64,000 nucleotides of DNA, taken from Massilia psychrophila (GTDB lineage: Bacteria > Pseudomonadota > Gammaproteobacteria > Burkholderiales > Burkholderiaceae_D). A program made the position numbers and the translations under genes. Numbering within the stretch: the stretch's first letter is position 1; each line of letters begins with the position of its first letter. The stretch spans positions 1 to 64,000 of the forward strand of contig NZ_PDOB01000022.1 of the NCBI RefSeq assembly GCF_002760665.1. The letters run 5' to 3'. The notes beneath the pieces were generated by a model. The model ran no database searches, was not told the DNA's origin, and saw nothing but the letters and a program-made list of their open reading frames with translations. Positions 56,836-64,000 of the stretch are shown here, in pieces.

Positions 56836-58164
56836 ATGGCGTCCATCCCGCGCGGCATTCGAGTCATTGACTGGAAAAACGCCGACAAGTCCCGCTCCAT
56901 CCGCTATCGCGTGCGCGTCGAGCGCGGCGATTTCATCGTCGATCGGTCGTTTGGCCAAGACGAGCTCGAAAGAGCCAAATTATTCCTAGAAGACACCAAG
57001 ACGCCGCAGGGCAGGCTGTTGATCGCCCAAGGCAAAGATCGCGCTACCCTCATGGTCTCGGAGATGGAGCGGCTCGCCGCCGAGTTTGTGACGGAGGGGC
57101 GCTGCACGCTTAATCACGCGATCGACACCTATCTTCGAGCCTACGTGACTCCGGGGATTAACTGCGGTGTCGACAAGGTTCAGCAGACAGCGAAAGCCGC
57201 CGACGCGCGCCTGAATCATTGTCGGTCGATCGAAATCTCTTACATCAAACCGGGATTCATTGAGCCCTCCGGTCCGCTCGCAGGCCTTCGGGAGATGTCA
57301 AAGGGCTTCGCGCGAAAACCGATCGGCGAGTTCTATATCGACGAGCTGACGGAGCAGTCCACCACCGAATACATCAACGAGCGGCTCAAGCTCGGTCGGG
57401 CGAAAAGCACGGTGAAGCGCGAGGTCTACGCTTTGCAATCGGTGGTGAACAAGCTGCGCTACACGGACAACAAAGCTTGGAAGAAGCTCAACGGCCACAA
57501 CCCATTCGCGCTAGCGGACAAAACTCTGGTCAAGGGCGGGGAGTGGCGCCGGCGGCGCATCATCACGGACGCCGAGGAGGAGGCGTTGCTAAACGAGCTG
57601 CGCTCGTGCCGCAACATCGAAATGCCGTTGGTTTTTGCCGTGGCGCTCTCGACCGGTATGCGCCGCGCCGAAGTGCTTGGGCTTATGTGGTCGCAGATCG
57701 ATCTCGATCGCGGGGTGATTAACTTGGACCCTGATCAGACCAAAGCAGATGATGATCGGCTAGTGATTCTGCTGCCGGAGGCAGTTGCCGCGCTGAGATC
57801 AATCCCAATGGTGGATGAGCGAGTGTTTCATTACAAGATCGAAGGGTTTAAAACCAATTTTCGCCGCGTGCTGGAGCGAGCCGGTTTGCAGGATATCCAC
57901 ATGCACGACACCCGCCGCTCGTTCATTTCTCGTGTCCTGAAAGATATCACGGCCTCGCCAGTGGCTATCGCCGACATGATCGGCGCACGGAGCGTCTCGA
58001 ATTTGCAAAAACGCTCCATTGATCGCATCGGCCAAGGGAACATGATCAGTGCGGGCGCGATTGAAACAGAGGAGCAGTTGCGCTCTGTGGTCGGCCACAA
58101 GGATGGTCAAACGACTTCACGCTACGCGAACATGGCGCCTGATGCGGTGAAGCGTGCGAAGTGA
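56836..58164 (+). CDS. int: Second tyrosine integrase
   Basis: From ATG 56836 the protein is 442 residues. The catalytic domain has the first Arg in LSTGMRRAEVLGLMWSQIDL, box II HMHDTRRSFISRVL and VVGHKDGQTTSRYANM with the nucleophilic Tyr. Between box II and the second His there are about 70 residues, longer than usual. A GTG- or TTG-led extension of four codons exists upstream. It lies just after a tRNA-3'-end-like segment and so probably marks the edge of a second integrated element. Confidence 0.9.
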   Translation: MASIPRGIRVIDWKNADKSRSIRYRVRVERGDFIVDRSFGQDELERAKLFLEDTKTPQGRLLIAQGKDRATLMVSEMERLAAEFVTEGRCTLNHAIDTYLRAYVTPGINCGVDKVQQTAKAADARLNHCRSIEISYIKPGFIEPSGPLAGLREMSKGFARKPIGEFYIDELTEQSTTEYINERLKLGRAKSTVKREVYALQSVVNKLRYTDNKAWKKLNGHNPFALADKTLVKGGEWRRRRIITDAEEEALLNELRSCRNIEMPLVFAVALSTGMRRAEVLGLMWSQIDLDRGVINLDPDQTKADDDRLVILLPEAVAALRSIPMVDERVFHYKIEGFKTNFRRVLERAGLQDIHMHDTRRSFISRVLKDITASPVAIADMIGARSVSNLQKRSIDRIGQGNMISAGAIETEEQLRSVVGHKDGQTTSRYANMAPDAVKRAK

Positions 58165-58557
58165 AACGGGCTCTCTACCCAGCGTCGCCCCATTCAGCCC
58201 TGGGAAATAAACTACGTCAAGAAGCTCCGGCGACTAGGCCGCTCATGCGGCGACGGATATAATCCTGAGTCAATTTACCGCTTGGTCACTCACGCTCTCT
58301 CGGACGGCGCGGCCGCTGGTCAAAGGTATAGGAAAGCTTGAATGGCGGTCTCCGTTTGCGCTTCAAAATCGCGATAGACGCACCGCATGTCAAGAGAACT
58401 TCTCCAACAGGCAAAATTAGCGGGCGCCATTCGCATCGGACAGCTAGTAAATCTGCGATGATCCCGCGAGTGACATCAGATCAACGTTGGCTATTTCATT
58501 CATTGGCATCGATTGCTATGATCTGCCTTCTAAAACTCGTTCTTACAAGGAAATCTC
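58165..58557. other. 393 bp gap
   Basis: A 94-codon frame is open (58,338-58,622) but runs into the next gene and has no protein character. It probably holds the promoter of the HEPN gene. Confidence 0.35.
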
Positions 58558-59847
58558 ATGCCGAGTTGCTGGTCCGTGGATGGGGCAAAATGCGAAAATC
58601 TAGCCCGCGATCTAATGGCTGAAATGGCGTTGTCAATGTCGCTGACGAATGGACGTGTCTCGATAGCTGTTGGCGATTACGAGTTTTACGCTGACGCATT
58701 GTTCGGTCTCCTAGATCACAGCTACACCATTGATGAAGAGACGCTTTACCGCGAATTCGAATCTGCTGTGAGAGATCTTTTCCGCGAAAGCGACTCGTTT
58801 TCAGACCCCAAAAAATTATTGCTGAAGTTCGACAAGCGGTGCGGCGCACTGCTCGCCAAAAAGTCAACCTTCGTTGTGATCACATCTGTGAACCTAAAAG
58901 ATGCAGTGCCTCGGGGCCGAACCGTCAACCAATGCGCGATTCGATTCCATAAGACGTTGCCGCGGAAATTTCGAAGCGCGCGCGCTGCTCTCCTGAAAGT
59001 GGAAAACAGCGTTGGGATCAATGTTGAGAACGACGGGTATTTGTTCGTGGAAGTGACAGTTACAGCGGTGAACGATTACACAGCGTTCGAGATGGCGATG
59101 GAAGCTCTAGCGGTGTATCGCGGACTCATTCAATTGCACGTGTCCAAGACGATAAACCAATTCGCCGGGCCTACGTTGGCTCACAGGTATCCGGCCGAGC
59201 CCCAACTAAAACTGGGGAACATACACACTGTTCATACAGCGGAGGGAGGGCCGATCCAAAATGCTCATTGGTTTGAGGAGACGATCAATAAAGACCCGGC
59301 TATAGAAGGCGAAAATTTTGCGGCGGCGGACGATGGGGTCCGCCGCTTTCTGCGCAAGATGACGAATTCATCCCCGGAGTTCAGCCAGTTTTGCACAAAA
59401 TTTATCGCCGCTTACACAACTGCTCTGGATACTCGTGACGCGGACGCGAAGCTTGTTAGATTTTGGCTGTGTCTTGAATTACTTACTGGCGCCGATGATG
59501 CCAAAAATATCATCAAGCGAATTGCGTTCTTCTACAGCAATCAGGAAGTCGTAGTGGCCCAGTTGAAGGCCTTGCGGTCAGCGCGAAACTCGCATGTCCA
59601 TGCCGGAGCGAAACCTCCAAGAGTCGCGCTCAAGAATTTTGTTTTGGTCGGGTTCATTGAGAACCTTATAGTTTTTGTCGTATCTAATCATTTCAAATTC
59701 GACAACCGTCAACAGTGGTGGGATTTTATGTCTACTACGACAGACATTAAAAGCATCGACGAGCAAATTGCGAGACTTCGGATGGTTAAGAAATTTGCCC
59801 GTCCGGCGAGAGGCGTCCCGGAGCAGTCCGACGATTCTCACCCGTAA
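58558..59847 (+). CDS. Apea-like HEPN protein
   Basis: The 429-residue protein ends in a HEPN-like helical domain: FWLCLELLTGADDAKNIIKR, then LKALRSARNSHVHAGAK with the RNxxxH-type motif (RNSHVH, about residue 344). HEPN domains are often RNases in abortive defence or toxin systems. The N-terminal 250 residues (VGDYEFYADALFGLLDHSY start) are unfamiliar and might sense a trigger. No antitoxin is evident in the immediate neighbourhood. Confidence 0.7.
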   Translation: MPSCWSVDGAKCENLARDLMAEMALSMSLTNGRVSIAVGDYEFYADALFGLLDHSYTIDEETLYREFESAVRDLFRESDSFSDPKKLLLKFDKRCGALLAKKSTFVVITSVNLKDAVPRGRTVNQCAIRFHKTLPRKFRSARAALLKVENSVGINVENDGYLFVEVTVTAVNDYTAFEMAMEALAVYRGLIQLHVSKTINQFAGPTLAHRYPAEPQLKLGNIHTVHTAEGGPIQNAHWFEETINKDPAIEGENFAAADDGVRRFLRKMTNSSPEFSQFCTKFIAAYTTALDTRDADAKLVRFWLCLELLTGADDAKNIIKRIAFFYSNQEVVVAQLKALRSARNSHVHAGAKPPRVALKNFVLVGFIENLIVFVVSNHFKFDNRQQWWDFMSTTTDIKSIDEQIARLRMVKKFARPARGVPEQSDDSHP

Positions 59848-59887
59848 GCCAAGCAATCTAAGAAATCATGAAGGCTGAGTAATCGGC

Positions 59888-60415
59888 CTAATCGGTGACC
59901 GGCACCGGTTGTTTGCTCGCGCGTTTTAGGTCCGCCTTGAACTGGGCGAAATCTATGACGCTGGCGCACGGCCGTTTGGCGATTGACTCGTCCACTCCCA
60001 GCAACCCATATATTTCGGAAAATTCCTTGTTAAAAAGACGGCGGGACGCGACTGTTTCAGGTCGACTGCGGCCATGGCTTTTGCCCACAACTAAAGTGGC
60101 TACGCTTTCCAAAAAATGGTCTTCGGACCACCCCCTGTCGATCAGCGCTTGATAAGCCGCATGATTCCCCAGCGCCCACGCATCGAAGAAAATGTCGCCG
60201 AGCACCTCGCCCTCTAGTTCGTCGGTCGTATGCCTGCGCAGGTCATTAATTGTTACGAGCTGCTTTCCGGGCTCTTTCAACATCTCGGCGATAGAAAAAA
60301 TCGACTCCACGTTGTTGGTGCGCACGGCTACTTCCAGCGGCGACAGGCCAAAAAACGGAATTTTTTGGTGGGCTACGGGACTGCTAGACGGAGACGCGTA
60401 TCCGTAGGCCGCCAC
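59888..60415 (-). CDS. Ankyrin-like hypothetical protein
   Basis: The 175-residue frame starts at GTG 60415. FFGLSPLEVAVRTNNVESIF has the ankyrin pattern; the rest is mostly helix. The preceding short frame (60,434-60,655) is in the same frame, separated only by a TGA and six codons, so the two may once have been one gene. No clear ribosome binding site precedes the GTG, which supports that view. Confidence 0.5.
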   Translation of the reverse strand: MAAYGYASPSSSPVAHQKIPFFGLSPLEVAVRTNNVESIFSIAEMLKEPGKQLVTINDLRRHTTDELEGEVLGDIFFDAWALGNHAAYQALIDRGWSEDHFLESVATLVVGKSHGRSRPETVASRRLFNKEFSEIYGLLGVDESIAKRPCASVIDFAQFKADLKRASKQPVPVTD

Positions 60416-60433
60416 GCTATCAAATGGGCGTGA

Positions 60434-60655
60434 TCAAATGGGCGTGAGCGGCCGTGTGCGACTCCTGGCGCGCGCTAGCTGCGCGCGTCCCTCGTCCGTT
60501 TCAAAAAAAGAGTCGTCTATCGCTCCAGTCCCCACAATTTTTAGTTTGCTGAGCGTGTTGAGGTCGGCGCGCGACGCGGCGTCCACCCACTCGCGGCGCA
60601 GCGGATAATTTATGATCATATCGATCGCTGCGTCATCGGATTCGTGATAGGTCAT
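60434..60655 (-). pseudogene. Probable N-terminal part of the ankyrin-like gene
   Basis: The 73-residue frame (MTYHESDDAAIDMIINYPL start) ends with a TGA inside a tandem 14 bp repeat (ATCAAATGGGCGTG on the plus strand, twice at 60,418-60,447). After the stop the same frame continues through the next gene. Helical content (REWVDAASRADLNTLSKLK) suits an ankyrin-type protein. It could also be a separate small gene. Confidence 0.4.
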
Positions 60656-60847
60656 TAAGAGCTTCCCGTGCGGGCCAAATGATCAGCTATTGCTGAGACA
60701 CTGCGCAGCGACTGCCGGCGCTATAAAAAATTGCATTACGCTAAACTAGGACGCTCTCGGCGTTCCAAAATGCGGCGTTGTTGATGGTAGCAACATTCTG
60801 ATGCTGACTGGGAGATTTCTCAGGCATGCCCGAAACGGTTACAGGCG

Positions 60848-62045
60848 TCATTTCGCGCCTTTGATATCATGCATTGCCATGCGTAAAGATTTTTTTAGCA
60901 AAAGGCTGTTGGCCTCAATTTCGGCCAACATCGGCGCTGGATCAACAATGTCCAGCAAAATCTGCGCAAGCTCGGGCTGGCCCATCTTTCGCAAACCTGT
61001 CTCTAAGGCTTGAATTTGACGCGCCCATCGTGGAACGCAGATGCTGCTGTAATGGTAGGCATCGAAGTCAGATAGCTCCCCGCTGTACAGGGCCTCGTAA
61101 TCCTCTGGATAGTAATTGGGATACGCGACAATGCGCAGCGTTTCGAACGCGACCAGCTCTTCTTTTTGCAGGTCTGTCAGCGGTGAACTTCCCCCCCATA
61201 AAATTTGCGAGTTTTCCGATGGATGCTGAGCTCAGTCCGCGCAACTCTTTTTTCATGCCAATGAGTGAGCAGAAATAAGGATGGGACTGAATAACCTCAG
61301 CCGCCTTTCCGAAATCGTTGCTACTTAGCCTGTGACGAGCCCGAGCCTCGTCCTTAGCGCGGAAGAACTCTTCGGAGCCCCATTCAGCTCGGGCGGGCAG
61401 AGCGCGCGCGATTTCCTCAATTTCCGGGCGCGACAACTTCGAGGTCAGGGTGCCACGACGATACTCGCCAACGATGCTATCGGTGAAGAGCTCGAACTCT
61501 TCAATTAAGGCTCGCATCGCTGCGAATCGATCCCGGAGAGTCAGTATATTGATGACTGGAGTCCTGACAAGATGCCGTTCACTCTCCGCGTTGTCTGGGT
61601 AGCGAAACGTTTGGCCAGTTGGGTCAATGTCTCCAAAATCGCTTACAAATTCCTTAAGGGCGTCCAGCTTGTTGCTGAATCGGCGGTCTGTCGCCGTCGC
61701 CACCGAAACTAGCTCAGCCCAGAGATGGTTGATGTCATGGGTTGATGTCAGGGTCTTCTGCGGCAGCGCTGATCGAATAGGAGAGATCGCGTCGATTTGT
61801 TCCTTGATGAACAGCTCAAGCTGGTGGCGAGCGCAGAAACAGATGGGATAGATCAGGGCGTCAATGGTCCCACCCTGATCCTCCGTAACGGTATGCATGA
61901 GGATATCGACGGCCTCCGCAAACCCCAAGCTATAGCTGCGCTTGTCCACGTGGCCGTTAGTTCCGACGCACGCGTTGAGAAACTGCGATCCAGGTATGCC
62001 AGCGTTAAAGGTCTTGTTAAAAAGGGAGTCAAACGAATCCGTCAC
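60848..62045 (-). pseudogene. HEPN-like gene split by a G7 tract
   Basis: The first frame (325 codons) runs from ATG 62045 to 61068. Past a run of seven Gs on the coding strand (61,191-61,197) its reading is poor, while the frame reached by losing one G continues with SSPLTDLQKEELVAFETLRI, YPNYYPEDYEALYSGE and further sensible protein to TGA at 60,848. With six Gs the product is 398 residues. ICFCARHQLELFIKEQ and STHDINHLWAEL resemble HEPN-type helices. It is either phase-variable, mutated or a sequencing slip. Confidence 0.7.
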
Positions 62046-62316
62046 AAAATTATCCTGTTAAATGAAAGCGAAAAGTGAGACTGGACCGTAGTCGAGATAT
62101 CTTGGGCCCCCGCTTGAATTTTGTCCAGACGTGGGCATTTTTTTCACCTAGCATTGGTGCGTAAGGCGGCCTTGATCCGCCGTTTTTCGTCCGCCGCGGC
62201 AGCGAGACACTCTGCGGTTCCTTGCGCTTCTTTTCGTTATACACCTGACGCATTGTCGGTATGAGGCGCCTCAGACGGGCCATTTGTGTCAATGGTCCGG
62301 GGCTGGGCGCCGTAAA
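62046..62316. other. 270 bp gap
   Basis: No supported gene. An 80-codon minus-strand frame is open but ends inside the upstream region without protein character. Confidence 0.35.
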
Positions 62317-63087
62317 TCAAAGTCGCGCTTCGGAGAGCAGCGGTCCAAATGAGCCGTCGGTTTTTTTCGCGCGGATGGCGGTGGACCATTTCCCAGGTTG
62401 GCCGAGGGAGCAGAACAAAGCGAGGTCGGTTGCTGGCGTCGCGTCCACGCTTTGGCCGAGAGCGCTGTTTATGGGGATTCCTGCCAGGGTAAGCGAGGGG
62501 AGCGGAATAGCCGACAGCCTTGGTTCCGAGCGTCGGTTTACTGCAATAACACGCGCGTCGAAGGACAGGCGGATCGTGCTCATGCCATCCGCTGCTCTCT
62601 CCTTTAAGCGGAGCGCCAAAACCAATTCCGTAGCTGCCGGACAGCCGATAACCAAGGCCACGCTGCTCGCCCACACCGCGGGTGCGCTCTGCGCGTCCTG
62701 CGTCGTTGTTTGGTGGCGCCGAGGCGTTGACTTGGAGGAGGTCGACGCTGATATCAGCTCTTGAAGTTGCATCATCGCGGCAGTGAGGGCCTCCAACGAT
62801 TCCGCGCATCTGACCAAGGTGTCCGAGTTATCGAGCTCTCTCATTTCAAGCCCCTGCAATCTCAATGTGAGTTCGGTGAGTGCGGTTTCCGTTGGCTCAG
62901 CTGGTGTCGCTGCCGCCTGGTCAATCAGCGCGTAGAGAGCCTGAGCCGGCGTCATGCCGTCGTCGCGATTCATGGCGAACGCCTTGAGAGCAGCTCGGCG
63001 AGCAGTGGATAGGCTGATCGCGACCGCTCTCGCGCTCCAAATGTCTGTCGTTTGCGAGGTTCGCTTCGTCGAGTTTTTTGCTTTCAT
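62317..63087 (-). CDS. Hypothetical protein
   Basis: The 256-residue protein has a basic N-terminus, a helical acidic middle (ALTELTLRLQGLEMRELDNS) and a mixed C-terminal half without recognised motifs. It may be an accessory protein of the element (partition- or mobilisation-like), but the sequence does not say. It starts 26 bp after the stop of the next small gene on the same strand, so the two form a probable operon. Confidence 0.5.
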   Translation of the reverse strand: MKAKNSTKRTSQTTDIWSARAVAISLSTARRAALKAFAMNRDDGMTPAQALYALIDQAAATPAEPTETALTELTLRLQGLEMRELDNSDTLVRCAESLEALTAAMMQLQELISASTSSKSTPRRHQTTTQDAQSAPAVWASSVALVIGCPAATELVLALRLKERAADGMSTIRLSFDARVIAVNRRSEPRLSAIPLPSLTLAGIPINSALGQSVDATPATDLALFCSLGQPGKWSTAIRAKKTDGSFGPLLSEARL

Positions 63088-63113
63088 CTTCGGGCCTCAG
63101 GGGTCTGTGCGTG

Positions 63114-63371
63114 TTAACGATGGAGCTCTTGCGATTGTTCAGGCTCACGGCCGGCACCGTGGGACCGCCCTAAACGCAGCTTCGCGACAGCGTTCGCCAA
63201 TTGGCCGTTCGCTTTGCGAAGCGAGGCGCCCAAGCGGGCGAACCGATCGGCCAAACTGGGGGTCTCTTCGGTGTCAAAGGTCTTCATTACGGATTTGCAG
63301 TTGGGCAGGCGAATTTGCACTTGCCAGGCGGGCTCTTTGTTTTTTCGCTCTCTTTTTATGATGCTAGCCAT
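63114..63371 (-). CDS. Small protein resembling an integrase arm-binding domain
   Basis: From ATG 63371 the protein is 85 residues. MASIIKRERKNKEPAWQVQI followed by RLPNCKSVMKTFDTEE is the pattern of an N-terminal arm-type DNA-binding domain of tyrosine integrases. No catalytic domain follows, so it is either an integrase fragment or a free-standing DNA-binding protein. The C-terminal half is basic and helical. The open frame begins 16 codons earlier. Confidence 0.5.
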   Translation of the reverse strand: MASIIKRERKNKEPAWQVQIRLPNCKSVMKTFDTEETPSLADRFARLGASLRKANGQLANAVAKLRLGRSHGAGREPEQSQELHR

Positions 63372-63419
63372 GTTGTCTCCGGGTTGGTTTGGTTGCGTTT
63401 TTCTTGGATCCTCGGCCAT

Positions 63420-64000
63420 GGCGCGCGGGACGCCGCGGCCGGACGAGCGGGATGCGAAAAAAACGCGCCGCAGTCGTCACTGCTGCGCGGGGCTATCGCA
63501 GTGGCTTATGAACACGCTCTCGTAAACCGGCCTAGAGAATCAAGGGGCCAACTCGGCATTGATAGGCGTGCGGAAACGCCAACAAATCCCTCTCCCGCAA
63601 CCAAGCAGTGTTTTGTAGCATTAAGAGCACTAGCGCACAGCGCAAGGCCGAAGGCGCAGTGCTTTAGCTTGCTTAGCGTAGTCGCATGAAGGATATGCGC
63701 GATATGCGCTATATCCGACTGCAGCGCACTGCAGCGGAAGTGGCCCGACAAGCGGTCGCCTCAGCGACCGCCGGGTGTTGGGTTTTGCATTCTAGGGTTA
63801 GAAAAACGGCGAAAGTTTTTGGCTCCGCGCTGCAGCGCTGCAGTTGCCACACAGCTGCGTCCGCGATGAGTTGCTGGCAGCACTTCGAATCGGTCTTCTA
63901 CCGTGACCGCTCAGAGTCATCAAACCACCAACGGTTCACTTCGCTTGACACTCCTTCGAGCTCTTCTCCCCAGAGCGTTCCGAAAGTAAATTGAGTTTCG
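63420..64000. other. Right-edge stretch without supported genes
   Basis: No protein-like frame is present. Repeats cluster here: GATATGCGC occurs twice in a row inside GGATAT...ATATCC (63,691-63,716), CTGCAGCG occurs twice (63,719-63,736), and CTGCAGCGCTGCAG is a perfect palindrome (63,830-63,843). These could be binding sites for an element-borne protein. Confidence 0.45.

Noticed and set aside
1-64000. CRISPR array
   Set aside because: No regularly spaced direct repeats of suitable length were seen, and no cas genes are present.

Overview
The window looks like a chromosomal segment of a GC-rich betaproteobacterium, probably Oxalobacteraceae (Massilia/Duganella/Janthinobacterium type). The reasons are the dnaX-ybaB-recR order, the density of GGDEF/EAL signalling proteins, a PEP-CTERM exported protein and the codon usage. 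The genus is an inference; no rRNA or marker search was possible.

Bases 1 to about 16,990 are ordinary core genome with high GC and tight coding. It holds the 3' end of dnaX, the ybaB and recR genes, a CaiB/BaiF CoA-transferase, a GT4 glycosyltransferase with a DUF2334 deacetylase-fold partner, a small lipoprotein and a penicillin-acylase-type Ntn hydrolase. A cyclic-di-GMP signalling block follows: a response regulator with GGDEF-EAL, a CHASE8 hybrid histidine kinase with Hpt, an HDOD protein and a PAS-GGDEF-EAL protein. The core stretch ends at a tRNA-Ser(TGA).

From the tRNA to the right edge the DNA is accessory: base composition is lower and mixed, there are long non-coding gaps, and relics are common. 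A tyrosine integrase with a DUF4224 partner sits against the tRNA-Ser, the usual layout of a tRNA-integrated island. Next come a 2.4 kb gap with stacked hairpins, an intact IS481-family element with a 6 bp target duplication, an H-NS-like protein, and a mobilisation module (MOBP-type relaxase, MobC-like protein, probable oriT). Two damaged DEDDh exonuclease-like genes and a SulP transporter remnant follow.

The main cargo is a compact seven-gene operon (28,707-39,810). It encodes a GMC-like flavoprotein, an unrecognised protein, a uracil-DNA-glycosylase-fold protein, a GDPD-like protein lacking the usual catalytic residues, a nucleoside-phosphorylase-fold protein, a UDG-like/amidohydrolase fusion and a cytoplasmic subtilisin-like protease. 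I do not recognise this set as a described system. Nucleobase/nucleoside chemistry plus a protease makes it the best candidate for a new conflict or damage-response system.

Between 39.8 and 48 kb are IS3 and IS5 relics, a decayed flavin monooxygenase, a multi-pass membrane protein, a small P-loop kinase-like protein and a PEP-CTERM protein. From 48.7 to 63.4 kb there is defence-like cargo: DUF2971, a PD-(D/E)XK-like nuclease, an AAA+ ATPase, a PIN-domain (DUF4935-like) protein, an Apea-like HEPN protein and a second HEPN-like gene split by a G7 tract. A second tyrosine integrase lies beside a tRNA-3'-end-like relic, so the region is probably a composite of at least two integrated elements. 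No right-hand attachment repeat for the tRNA-Ser island was found in the window.
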